Assembly (NCBI GenBank): GCA_005889075.1
Contig: VBDQ01000072.1
Span: 1-42,344 of the forward strand
Reading direction: 5' to 3'
Source of the DNA: Chloroflexota bacterium
GTDB taxonomy: Bacteria > Chloroflexota > Limnocylindria > P2-11E
DNA: 42,344 nt
Position numbers and translations under genes: made by a program. The notes beneath the pieces were generated by a model. It was not told the DNA's origin, ran no database searches, and saw nothing but the letters and a program-made list of their open reading frames with translations. Position 1 is the first letter of the stretch; each line of letters starts with the position of its first letter. Below are positions 8,203 through 15,824 of this stretch, piece by piece.

Positions 8203-8925
8203 CTAGCGGGGCCGGGCCTCCTCGCGGATCACGCCACCGTCCGCGCCGCGGAACAGATAGCCGACGCCGGGCACGGTCTGGATCACGTCGCGCGGCTTGC
8301 CGTCGGCGCCAAGCTTTCGCCGTAGTCGGCTGACGTTCAGCTTCACGAGATCCCCGCCGACGTCCGCGTCGTAGCCCCAGACACCTTCGAGGATCTCCTC
8401 TTGCGTCAGCACGCGCCCGGGATTGGCCATGAAGTGACGGAGCAGCTTGAACTCGGTAGGCGAGAGATGCACGGGAACGCCGTCGGCCTTCACCTGATGC
8501 GTCGCCTCATCGAGGATGAGGTCGCCGGTCTTGTAGATCGCGGGTGCTGGTCGCCCGCGCGTTCGCACCGAGCGCCGCAGGATCGCCTTCACTCGCGCGA
8601 CGAGCTCCTTCGGCCGGAACGGTTTGGTGATGTAGTCGTCCGCGCCGAGCTGCAACCCGCGCAAGATGTCGCTCTCGTCCTGACGCGCGGAAAGAAGCAG
8701 CACGGCGACGTGCTCGTCGTTGTGGCGGATGCGCTCGAGCACGACGAAGCCCGCGAGCTTCGGAAGATTGATGTCGAGGATCACCAGGTCCGGCTTCTCA
8801 CGCGTGACCGATTCCACCGCGCTCTCGCCGTCGTACGCCCGCGCGACGTCGTAGCCCTCGCGGCGGAGCGCGTATTCGAGGAGCTCGACGAGGTCGCGAT
8901 CGTCGTCGACGACCAACAGCTTCAA
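8203..8925 (-). CDS. OmpR/PhoB-family response regulator
   Basis: 240 residues. The receiver has the acidic pair in VVDDD, the phosphoacceptor aspartate in VILDINLP and the lysine in ITKPF. A winged-helix DNA-binding domain follows (HLSPTEFKLLRHFMANPGRV, LNVSRLRRKLG, VPGVGYLFRG). It is the third gene of the 11203-8203 operon and overlaps the preceding kinase gene by four bases (ATGA). It is the likely phosphorylation target of that kinase and perhaps of the first one too. Target genes cannot be read from the window. Confidence 0.93.
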   Translation of the reverse strand: MKLLVVDDDRDLVELLEYALRREGYDVARAYDGESAVESVTREKPDLVILDINLPKLAGFVVLERIRHNDEHVAVLLLSARQDESDILRGLQLGADDYITKPFRPKELVARVKAILRRSVRTRGRPAPAIYKTGDLILDEATHQVKADGVPVHLSPTEFKLLRHFMANPGRVLTQEEILEGVWGYDADVGGDLVKLNVSRLRRKLGADGKPRDVIQTVPGVGYLFRGADGGVIREEARPR

Positions 8926-10019
8926 GAGCTTCCTGCCTCCTCCGCTAGTTGCCGCGCCTTTGGGACTGTGAAGTGTACGGATGTTCCATGCCCAGGCCCA
9001 CTCTCGATCGCGATGTTGCCGCCCTGGGCGTGCACGATCGCCCTGCAGATCGAAAGGCCGAGGCCAAGTCCGCCAGCCTGCTCGCGGACCGTCCGCGAGC
9101 GGAAGAAGCGCTGGAAGAGGCGGTTCTGCTCGTCCAACGGGATGCCCGGCCCCTCGTCCGCGACGGTCACGCGGACGAAGCCATCGGCTGTCTGGGCGCG
9201 GATAGTGACCTTCGTGCCCTCCGGCGCGTACTTGCTGGCGTTCGAGATGAGGTTAGCGAAGACCTGCGTGGTCCGGCGCTCGTCGGCCATGACCCGGTCG
9301 GCGTCCGGCGGGAGGTCCGTCGCGAGCTCCTGGCCTTTGGACTCGAGCATTGGCTGGACGAAGGCGAGCGCTTCCGACAGCGAGTGGCGAAGGCTCGCGG
9401 GCGCCGCGCGGACCTGGAACGTGCCGGCCTCGATGCTTCCCGCGTTGAGAAGGTTCTCCACGAGGTGCTCGAGGCGAAGCCCGCTGCGGCGGAGCGTGCC
9501 TGCGAGGACGGTGAGCTGCTCGCGCGGCATCGTCATTGCGTCCTCGACGACGAGATCGACCGAGGCGACCAGCGCAGCGATCGGCGTGCGCAGTTCATGA
9601 GCCACCTCCATGAGGAACTCTTCCTTGAGCCGGAGCAGCTCCGCCTGCGACGTGACGTCGCGCACGGTATGAAGCGCGCGGCTAGCCGGCAGAGCGGTCG
9701 TCACGATCTCGAGCACCCCCATGCGCTCTTCGCGCGGGAACCAGGCCCGGCGAACGAGGTGCCCTTCTGTGTCCTGGACCTTGGTAGCGCCGGTCACCAG
9801 CAGCAGCTCTTCGAAGACCTGGCCGACGAGCGCGTCCTCGCCGAGGATCCGGAAGGCCGCGGGATTCGCGCTGACGATCCGGCCGTCGGGGTCGGTGAGG
9901 ATGATGCCGTCGGTCAGCGCGACGAACGCTTCGGCAAACGCAGCCGAGGCCAGCGGAACGTCGTCGCGCCGCCGGCCGGCAGTGCGGCGACGCTCGACCT
10001 CCGACTCCGGATCGTTCAC
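8922..10019 (-). CDS. Soluble PAS sensor histidine kinase
   Basis: 365 residues. A PAS domain (about 30-125; TDGIILTDPDGRIVSANPAA) is followed by HisKA with the phosphoacceptor histidine in EVAHELRTPIAAL. The HATPase_c domain has the N box (FANLISNASKYAPEG), G1 (VADEGPGIP) and G2 (GGLGLGLSIC). No transmembrane segment is present, so the signal is cytoplasmic or delivered by a partner. It overlaps the regulator gene downstream and the GAF kinase gene upstream, each by four bases, so all three are one transcription and translation unit. Confidence 0.93.
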   Translation of the reverse strand: MNDPESEVERRRTAGRRRDDVPLASAAFAEAFVALTDGIILTDPDGRIVSANPAAFRILGEDALVGQVFEELLLVTGATKVQDTEGHLVRRAWFPREERMGVLEIVTTALPASRALHTVRDVTSQAELLRLKEEFLMEVAHELRTPIAALVASVDLVVEDAMTMPREQLTVLAGTLRRSGLRLEHLVENLLNAGSIEAGTFQVRAAPASLRHSLSEALAFVQPMLESKGQELATDLPPDADRVMADERRTTQVFANLISNASKYAPEGTKVTIRAQTADGFVRVTVADEGPGIPLDEQNRLFQRFFRSRTVREQAGGLGLGLSICRAIVHAQGGNIAIESGPGHGTSVHFTVPKARQLAEEAGSS

Positions 10020-11203
10020 TGGACTGGGATGGTCAGCCGGACCCGCGTCCCCTGACCAGGGCTCGAGTCGAGCGAAAGCTGTGCCCCGATGAGCCGCGCG
10101 GACTCTCGCATCTGGAGCAAGCCGAGGCTCCCGCGCGAGCCGTAATCGGCGAGCGTTGCGCCGACATCGAAGCCCTTGCCGTTGTCCTCGACCATCGCGA
10201 TCACCTGCCCGCCTTCCTCGTAGACGTCGATCGCCACCTGCGGCGCGCGTCCGGTCTTGACGGCGTTGTTCGCGGCTTCGCGAATGACCGTGAACGCCCC
10301 GGCCTCGACCTCCGGCGCGAGCCGGTCGGGCGCGTCGACCCGCCGCGCAATCACCTTAGAGCCATTCGTTCCGTCGATCCGGTCTACCAGTGCGCGGACC
10401 GCGGGCGCGAGTCCGCCGTCTTCGAGCATGACCGGTCGCAGGGCAAAGAGGATGTCGCGCAGACCCTTTTGCGACTCGACGAGCCGACCGCGAAGCTGCT
10501 CAAGATCCGAGAGGGCGCCCGACACGTCCTGCTTGGCACGGCGTCCGGCGAGCTCGATCCCAAGCGCGGCGTTCGCGAGCGTCTGCGCGACGCCGTCGTG
10601 GAGGTCGCGCGCGAGGCGGTGGCGCTCCTCCTCGGCGACCTTGACCACGCGAAGCCGCTCTGCCGCGAGCTCGGTCGACAACTGGACGTACTCGAGCGCC
10701 ACGCCGGCGGAGCTCGCGAGCGCGACGGCGTAGCGCTCCTCCTCCGGGTGGAACGGGCCATCCTTGTGGTTCACCGCCTGGAGCACGCCAAGGCGGCGCC
10801 GGTCGCGCGAATCGATCGGCACGACGAGGATCGACCGCGTGCGGTAGCCGGTGCGCGCATCCACGCTCGGATCGAACCGTGGATCGTCGTACGGGTCGTC
10901 GATCCGCAGGAGGTGACCGTTCCGGGCGACCTCCGTCGCGAGGCCGCGGCCATCGAGCGGGAGGCGAATCTCCCGGATCTGGGCCACGCTTTCACCGCGC
11001 TCGCCGCCCTCCGTGAGGACGCGCGACCAGATCAAGTTCTTGGCCTGGTCGACGACGTACAGCGTCGCCCGGTCCGCGTCCAGCATGTGGGTCGCCGCGA
11101 GCGTGATCCGCAACAGGACCTTGTCGACGTTGGCCTCGAGAGCGAGGTCGCGCTGGAGCTCGAGCAGCGTCGTGAGCTGCTCGGCCTCGCTCAGCGGTGC
11201 CAT
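10016..11203 (-). CDS. Soluble GAF sensor histidine kinase, HisKA_3 (NarL-partner) type
   Basis: 395 residues. The GAF domain (about 15-170) includes ILVVPIDSRDRRRLGVLQAV. The dimerisation helix has the HisKA_3 histidine in ERHRLARDLHDGVAQTLA. The ATPase domain contains REAANNAVKTG, VEDNGKGFD and GSLGLLQMRESA. Kinases of this class normally phosphorylate NarL-type regulators, but none is encoded here; the operon holds only an OmpR-type regulator and a second kinase. There is no membrane segment. A GATAAT box 14 bases before the ATG probably starts the operon. Confidence 0.9.
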   Translation of the reverse strand: MAPLSEAEQLTTLLELQRDLALEANVDKVLLRITLAATHMLDADRATLYVVDQAKNLIWSRVLTEGGERGESVAQIREIRLPLDGRGLATEVARNGHLLRIDDPYDDPRFDPSVDARTGYRTRSILVVPIDSRDRRRLGVLQAVNHKDGPFHPEEERYAVALASSAGVALEYVQLSTELAAERLRVVKVAEEERHRLARDLHDGVAQTLANAALGIELAGRRAKQDVSGALSDLEQLRGRLVESQKGLRDILFALRPVMLEDGGLAPAVRALVDRIDGTNGSKVIARRVDAPDRLAPEVEAGAFTVIREAANNAVKTGRAPQVAIDVYEEGGQVIAMVEDNGKGFDVGATLADYGSRGSLGLLQMRESARLIGAQLSLDSSPGQGTRVRLTIPVQ

Positions 11204-11217
11204 CTCATCTCTCGGCG

Positions 11218-11223
11218 ATTATC
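11218..11223 (-). promoter_or_regulatory. -10 box (GATAAT) of the two-kinase operon
   Basis: Read on the minus strand, GATAAT lies 14 bases before the ATG at 11203 and matches the housekeeping -10 well. The -35 is not clear. It predicts a leader of under ten bases. Confidence 0.45.
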
Positions 11224-11278
11224 GAGGCCCCGTGCGTTTGGGGTATGGCCAGGCCCTACCCTCATGGCTTCGTGACGC

Positions 11279-12910
11279 TCAGCGGCCCGCGATCCGCCGC
11301 ACTTCGTCGAGCGTGTCGATCTCGCTCACCGGCTTGTCAGGGCGGAGCCGCACGATCCGCGGGAAGCGAAGCGCGTATCCCGACTCGTGGCGATCGCTCG
11401 GCTGGATCTGGTCGAAGGCGACCTCGATGACCGTGTCCGGCGTGACCGTTCGGAACCGACCGTAGTCGCGGACGGTGTGCTCCTGGAAGTACTTCGTCAT
11501 CTCCGCGATCTCCTTGTCGGTCAGCCCCGAGTAGGCCTTGCCGATGTTGAGGAGCCGCTCTCCGTCGCGGACCGCGAAGGTGTAGTCCGAGAGCACACCA
11601 CGACGTTTGCCGTGGCCCCACTCGACGCCGGTCACGACGACGTCGATCGTGCGCAGCGCCCGCTTCACCTTGAGCCATTCCATGCCGCGACGGCCGGGGC
11701 GGTACGGCGACCGCGGGTCCTTGACCATCAAGCCTTCGTTGCCCCGCTCGCGCGACGCCGCGAACTCGCGCTCGAGTGCGGCGACGAGGTCGGTCCCGGA
11801 TTCGGCCAGCCGCCGGTGCTCGGGGAACACGACCGGCGGAGCAAACGGGATCTCACGCAGCGCGTCGCTACGCTCGGCGAGCGGCCGATCGAGGAGCCCT
11901 CGGCCATCGCGCTCGAGAAGATCGAATGCGACGAGGCTCGCCGGCATTTTCGTGCGGAGCTCGTCGGCGACGCTCTTGCGCCCCAGGCGCGTCTGGAAGT
12001 CGGTGAACGGCACCGCGCGACCCTCGTAGAACGCGAGGATCTCTCCGTCGATGACGTAGCTCCCGGGCACCCCGAGCAGCGGCCCGACCAGCTCGGGATA
12101 GCGATGCGTGATCCGATCCATCGTCCGCGAGTAGAGCTCGACGCGATCGCCGGCCTTGTGGACCTGCGCCCGGATACCGTCGTACTTGTCCTCCACCACG
12201 TAGGGCGGCGGGAAGCGTCTTCCGACCTCCTCCAGCTGCAGCACCGGTGTCGCGAGCATCACGCCGATCGGCGAGAAGTGCGCGAGCGTGGGCTCGCCGT
12301 GGGTCCCGTGCCGCGCGCGGAGCGCCGTATCGCCGATGTCGCCGGTGAGCATGTGCGCGCGGCCGACCTCCTCACGTTCGCGCCCGAAGGCGCGCGCGAT
12401 GGCGTCCTCGAGCAAGCCCTCGCGCAGCCCGATGCGCGTCTCCCCGCTGACGATCTTCACCAGATAGCGGGCCTCGTCGGCGTTCGCGCGGGCGACGAGC
12501 GCGCGCAGCAGCTCCCGCTTGGGCGCGACGCCGCGCGCCGCGGCGATGCGATCGAACGTCTCGGCAACGTCCGCGAGCGACAGCGGTTCTCCGGTCCTCG
12601 GACTCTCGGAGATGAGATCGGCTGCGACGTCGCCGAGATCGGCGTAGCGCTGGTACGACTCGGCCATATCGCTCCCGGACTTGCCCGAGCGCTCGAGCAG
12701 GACGTCGGAGAGCGCGCTCCAGCCGACTGAGAGGACCCGCTCGTCGCGTCGTGGGAACGGAGCGCCTGCGAGCAGCCGCGCGGCGATGACCAGATCGGGA
12801 TCGTCTAGCGCGCCCAGGTAGCGGGCCAGCGCGGCATGTTTCTCGAGCTTCTTGGGCGTGGCGCGCACGGCATCGGCCGTGCTTACCCAATCCGCGAAGG
12901 AGGCGCTCAT
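11279..12910 (-). CDS. ATP-dependent DNA ligase
   Basis: 543 residues from the ATG at 12910 (SASFADWVSTADAV). The open frame runs on to 13105, but that part is the antisense of the small membrane gene. The N-terminal half is the helical DNA_ligase_A_N domain. The adenylation site lysine is in VEDKYDGIRAQVH. The later nucleotidyltransferase motifs are YVIDGEILAF, VAFDLLERDG, EGLMVKDP and WLKVKRA. The C-terminal OB domain ends near IVRLRPDKPVSEIDT. It seals DNA nicks using ATP and resembles archaeal-type replicative ligases; in bacteria such a second ligase is usually a repair enzyme. No Ku or LigD partner is present. Its start codon directly abuts that of the divergent neighbour. Confidence 0.92.
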   Translation of the reverse strand: MSASFADWVSTADAVRATPKKLEKHAALARYLGALDDPDLVIAARLLAGAPFPRRDERVLSVGWSALSDVLLERSGKSGSDMAESYQRYADLGDVAADLISESPRTGEPLSLADVAETFDRIAAARGVAPKRELLRALVARANADEARYLVKIVSGETRIGLREGLLEDAIARAFGREREEVGRAHMLTGDIGDTALRARHGTHGEPTLAHFSPIGVMLATPVLQLEEVGRRFPPPYVVEDKYDGIRAQVHKAGDRVELYSRTMDRITHRYPELVGPLLGVPGSYVIDGEILAFYEGRAVPFTDFQTRLGRKSVADELRTKMPASLVAFDLLERDGRGLLDRPLAERSDALREIPFAPPVVFPEHRRLAESGTDLVAALEREFAASRERGNEGLMVKDPRSPYRPGRRGMEWLKVKRALRTIDVVVTGVEWGHGKRRGVLSDYTFAVRDGERLLNIGKAYSGLTDKEIAEMTKYFQEHTVRDYGRFRTVTPDTVIEVAFDQIQPSDRHESGYALRFPRIVRLRPDKPVSEIDTLDEVRRIAGR

Positions 12911-13099
12911 ATGGGACTCATCGAGCTGCTCATCGTCGTGTTGCTCATTCTCTGGCTCCTCGGATATTTCGGTCGTGGCCGCTTCTACGCGACGGGTCCA
13001 GCGGTCTCGACAAGCGGATGGGCGGGCAACGGGGTGCACCTGATCCTCGTGCTCGTCGTCATCCTCGTCGTGCTCCGCTTGCTCGGCGTCGGGGTCTGA
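12911..13099 (+). CDS. Small two-helix membrane protein, lmo0937-like
   Basis: 62 residues. It has two hydrophobic helices (IELLIVVLLILWLLGYF and VHLILVLVVILVVLRLLG) joined by a short Gly/Ser-rich loop, as in the small lmo0937/DUF5670-type membrane proteins. An AAGGAGG ribosome site (12897-12903) lies seven bases before the ATG, which fixes the start and argues strongly that the gene is real. The ATG immediately follows the CAT that is the ligase start on the other strand, so its ribosome site lies inside the ligase coding region. Function unknown. Confidence 0.75.
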   Translation: MGLIELLIVVLLILWLLGYFGRGRFYATGPAVSTSGWAGNGVHLILVLVVILVVLRLLGVGV

Positions 13100-13109
13100 C
13101 CTCATGCGC

Positions 13110-13126
13110 GGCTAGTCTTCCTAGCC
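13110..13126 (+). promoter_or_regulatory. larA -10 (TAGTCT) inside a small hairpin
   Basis: The arms GGCTAG and CTAGCC flank TCTTC and end right at the GTG of larA. TAGTCT (13113-13118) lies eight bases before that GTG and there is no Shine-Dalgarno site, so a leaderless start is likely. The hairpin may be incidental or may act on the DNA as an operator. Confidence 0.4.
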
Positions 13127-14464
13127 GTGTCCGAACGACCTCGCTACCTCTCGGTCCCCTACGGCGACGGCGAGCTCGAGTTCATGGTCCAGCCATGGTT
13201 CGACGTCGACGTCGTCGAGTCCGCGTCCGCCACGCCGGTCGCAGATCTGACGGTGGCGACAGGCCGTGCGCTCGCGTCGCCGCTCGGGTCGGCGGGTTTG
13301 GCCGATCTTGCCGCGGAGGCGATCCGTCGCGGCCCCGCTGCTCGAGCGATCATCGGCGTCACCGACCTCACGCGCGCCTCACCCGACGCGGTCCTCGTGC
13401 CGCCCCTGCTCGATGAGCTCAATCGTGGTGGCATTCCCGACGAGCGCATCACGGTCATCGTCGCGATCGGCCTGCACCGGGCGACGACCGAAGCCGAGAA
13501 GCGCGAGAAGCTCGGCGGCGCCGTCGACCGCGTCCGTGTCGTCGACTCGGACGGTCGCGATCCCGCGAAATGGGCCGACCTCGGCGCGATCGAGCCCTAC
13601 GGCGTGCCAGGCTTCACGCAGAAGCTCATCAAGGAGGCCGAGCTCGTCGTCGCGACCGGGATCGTCGAGCCGCACCAGTACGCGGGGTACTCGGGCGGAC
13701 CCAAGACGGTCGCGATCGGCTGCGCAGGCGAGCCCACGATCACGGCAACCCACGGAATGCGCTTCCTCGAGGATCCGGGAGTGCGGCTCGCGAAGGTCGA
13801 AGGCAATCCGTTCCACGACACGGTCCGCGAGCTGGCGCGGCGTGCGGGGCTCGCCTTCTGCATCAACGTCGTCACCGATGATCGCGAGCGCGTGGTCGCG
13901 ATCGCCGCGGGCGATCCCGACGCGGTGTTCGCGGAGCTCGCCGCGAAGGCCGCCGCGCTCTACACACGTCCCATCGCGAAGCAGTACGACATCGTGATCG
14001 CCGGGGTAGGCCATCCCAAGGACGTGAACCTGTATCAGGCCTCGCGTGCGGCCACCTACCTGCGCTTTGCCCCGACGCCGGTGGTCCGGGAGGGCGGCGC
14101 GATCATCATCGCGGCGCGCCTCGAAGAAGGAGCGGGCGAGGGGACCGGGGAGCAGCGCTTTCTCGCGGCTCTCGAGCGTGCCGCGTCGCCGGCCGCCGTC
14201 GTCGAAGAAGCGCGCGAGCATTTCGCCGGCGGTGAGCAGCGCGCGGTCATGGTCGCGCTGACGCTGCAGCACTGCGCCGTGATCGTCGCGGCATCCGAGG
14301 CGCCCGAGGTCGTGCGGCTGGCGAAGCTTCGCGCCGCGGTCGACGTCGAGGAGGCGCTCGATCTGGCATACGAGCACATCGGCCGGCCCGCGAGGGCATC
14401 CGTCTTGCTCGTCCCTCGCGCGTTGCACACGCTCCCCATCGTCCAGACCGGGGTACCCACCTAA
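13127..14464 (+). CDS. LarA-family (nickel-pincer racemase/epimerase) protein
   Basis: 445 residues, family size. The N-terminal domain has YGDGELEFMV and GVTDLTRAS. The catalytic region keeps the histidine of IGLHRATTEAE and the cofactor-site block EPHQYAGYSGGPKTV, whose lysine corresponds to the residue that carries the nickel-pincer nucleotide in lactate racemase. LarA homologues racemise or epimerise various 2-hydroxyacids, so lactate should not be assumed. The cofactor-making larB, larC and larE genes are not in the window. GTG 13127 has no Shine-Dalgarno site and sits eight bases behind TAGTCT. The next gene starts three bases after the stop. Confidence 0.85.
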   Translation: MSERPRYLSVPYGDGELEFMVQPWFDVDVVESASATPVADLTVATGRALASPLGSAGLADLAAEAIRRGPAARAIIGVTDLTRASPDAVLVPPLLDELNRGGIPDERITVIVAIGLHRATTEAEKREKLGGAVDRVRVVDSDGRDPAKWADLGAIEPYGVPGFTQKLIKEAELVVATGIVEPHQYAGYSGGPKTVAIGCAGEPTITATHGMRFLEDPGVRLAKVEGNPFHDTVRELARRAGLAFCINVVTDDRERVVAIAAGDPDAVFAELAAKAAALYTRPIAKQYDIVIAGVGHPKDVNLYQASRAATYLRFAPTPVVREGGAIIIAARLEEGAGEGTGEQRFLAALERAASPAAVVEEAREHFAGGEQRAVMVALTLQHCAVIVAASEAPEVVRLAKLRAAVDVEEALDLAYEHIGRPARASVLLVPRALHTLPIVQTGVPT

Positions 14465-14467
14465 GCC

Positions 14468-14707
14468 GTGGGCTGCTGCCTCGTCGGATGCCTTCGGCTC
14501 ATCTTCTTCGCGCTCTGGCGCGCGATCCTCGCGGCGCTCATCGCGCTCGTCCTCGCGCGCATCGATGCCTACGTCGAGGAACATCACGGCGAGAACCTCG
14601 CCGGCCGCGCGTGGCGGACATACCGCGACCGCGGCGGAAAGCGCGTGCGCCGGGGGACGCCGCCCGACGCGGGCACCGCGATCGACACGCAAGGGCGCCC
14701 GCGCTAA
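14468..14707 (+). CDS. Small hypothetical membrane protein
   Basis: 79 residues from GTG 14468, three bases after the LarA-family stop, so probably co-transcribed. One hydrophobic segment (CLRLIFFALWRAILAALIALVLA) starts near the N-terminus after a CC pair and is followed by a charged, Arg- and Gly-rich cytoplasmic tail. I do not recognise a family. Its position just behind larA and its codon pattern support a real gene. Confidence 0.55.
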   Translation: MGCCLVGCLRLIFFALWRAILAALIALVLARIDAYVEEHHGENLAGRAWRTYRDRGGKRVRRGTPPDAGTAIDTQGRPR

Positions 14708-14711
14708 GCGC

Positions 14712-14717
14712 TACTTT
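14712..14717 (+). promoter_or_regulatory. -10 box (TACTTT) of the HAD phosphatase gene
   Basis: TACTTT lies seven bases before GTG 14725, with no ribosome site between. This is the same layout as at larA, SDR and the DUF2269-like gene, consistent with a leaderless mRNA. Confidence 0.35.
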
Positions 14718-14724
14718 CGCGCCA

Positions 14725-15609
14725 GTGCCGATCGCGATCTTCGACATGGACGGCGTGCTCTATCGCGGTGCGAACGTGTTGCCCTACGCGCGCGAGTCGC
14801 TCGACCGCCTGCGACGAGCCGGCTGGGGCGTGTACTTCGCGACGAACAACTCCACCGCCACGCGCGATGACTACCTTCGTCGCCTCGCCGATCTCGGTCT
14901 CGGCGGGGAACGCGACCAGATCGTCACGAGCGCGTACGCGACGGCGCACTACCTCGAGCGGCGCGAGCCGCGGCCGAACGATGTGTTCGTCGTTGGCGCG
15001 GATGGGCTCCGCGAAGAGATCCGCGCAGTCGGCATCCACGTCCGCGCGGCCTCGGAGCTCCCCGGAAACGCACCGCCGCCCGACGCGGCCGCCGACGGCC
15101 GGGATCCGGCCGCGATGCGGCGGTACCTCGTATCGCTGGAGCTTCCACCGCCACCCGACACGGTCGTCATCGGGCTCGATCTTCATCTCACGTACGCCAA
15201 GATCGCCGAGGCGCAGCGCGCCGTCCTCGCCGGGGCGCACCTGGTGTGCTCGAACCGCGACCGCGCCTATCCGGTGGAGGGCCGTCTTCTACCGGGCGCG
15301 GGCACGATCGTCGCGGCCATCGAGGTCGCGACCGGCGCGCGCGCGGTCTGTATCGGCAAACCCGAGCCTTTTCTCTTCGCGGAGGTGATCCGGCGAGCGG
15401 GAAAGAACGGCGACCGCGTCGTGGTCGTCGGAGATTCGACCGAATACGACATGGTCGCCGCGCATCGCGTCGGCGCGACCGGAGTGCTCATCACCACCGG
15501 CCTCACAGAGGCGGGATCGGTCAATCGGGCTAGCGGGGATGCGGTGCCCGACCACGTCGTTCAATCGCTCGAGGATCTCTTCAGCCTGCCGGAGTTCGCT
15601 GGGGCCTAG
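14725..15609 (+). CDS. NagD-type HAD-superfamily phosphatase
   Basis: 294 residues from GTG 14725. The longer open frame upstream is out-of-register coding for the preceding gene. Motif I is FDMDGVLYRG, motif II is FATNNST, and GKPEPFLF and VVVGDSTEYDMVAA give the lysine and the motif IV acids. The large C2 cap between residues about 85 and 200 is typical of NagD/phosphoglycolate or nitrophenyl phosphatases. It should remove phosphate from a small metabolite; the substrate cannot be read from the sequence. The SD-less start directly behind TACTTT suggests its own leaderless transcript. Confidence 0.88.
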   Translation: MPIAIFDMDGVLYRGANVLPYARESLDRLRRAGWGVYFATNNSTATRDDYLRRLADLGLGGERDQIVTSAYATAHYLERREPRPNDVFVVGADGLREEIRAVGIHVRAASELPGNAPPPDAAADGRDPAAMRRYLVSLELPPPPDTVVIGLDLHLTYAKIAEAQRAVLAGAHLVCSNRDRAYPVEGRLLPGAGTIVAAIEVATGARAVCIGKPEPFLFAEVIRRAGKNGDRVVVVGDSTEYDMVAAHRVGATGVLITTGLTEAGSVNRASGDAVPDHVVQSLEDLFSLPEFAGA

Positions 15610-15615
15610 ATAGCG

Positions 15616-15650
15616 CGCGTCACCGAACCGTCCGACGCCAAGGTGACGCG
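15616..15650. terminator. Hairpin between converging genes, possible terminator
   Basis: The arms CGCGTCACC (15616-15624) and GGTGACGCG (15642-15650) are perfect 9-base inverted repeats with a 17-base loop. It lies between the HAD gene and the converging peptide gene. There is no U-tract, so it may instead be Rho-assisted or an operator. Confidence 0.35.
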
Positions 15651-15666
15651 TCGATTTGCTGGACGC

Positions 15667-15810
15667 CTAGTCGAGCCCGACGGGGTTCCACTCCCAACTG
15701 ACGCCGGCCGGGTCAGGAACATCACCGTCCCCGGCCCACGCGGTGCCGGCCATCGCGAAGAACGAGACGGCGAGCACCGCAACGAAGACGACCTTCTTGA
15801 CTGACTTCAT
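15667..15810 (-). CDS. 47-residue secreted peptide with VSWEW motif
   Basis: It starts MKSVKKVVFVAVLAVSFFAM and has a textbook signal peptide with an AWA cleavage site, leaving a mature peptide of about 21 residues (GDGDVPDPAGVSWEWNPVGL plus a final Asp). An AGGGAGG ribosome site lies ten bases before the ATG, and the gene begins 14 bases behind the HD-GYP stop, so it is the third gene of the protease operon. The mature part is acidic and contains VSWE, the same motif repeated in the C-terminal tail of the operon's protease. It could be a protease substrate, a tail mimic or a signalling peptide; all of these are inference. No homologue is recognised. Confidence 0.65.
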   Translation of the reverse strand: MKSVKKVVFVAVLAVSFFAMAGTAWAGDGDVPDPAGVSWEWNPVGLD

Positions 15811-15824
15811 CCTGCTGATCCTCC

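Noticed and set aside
12911-13105. N-terminal extension of the DNA ligase to 13105
   Set aside because: The extra residues are Asp/Glu/His-rich antisense of the small membrane gene, which has a strong ribosome site; the ligase fold begins at the ATG at 12910.
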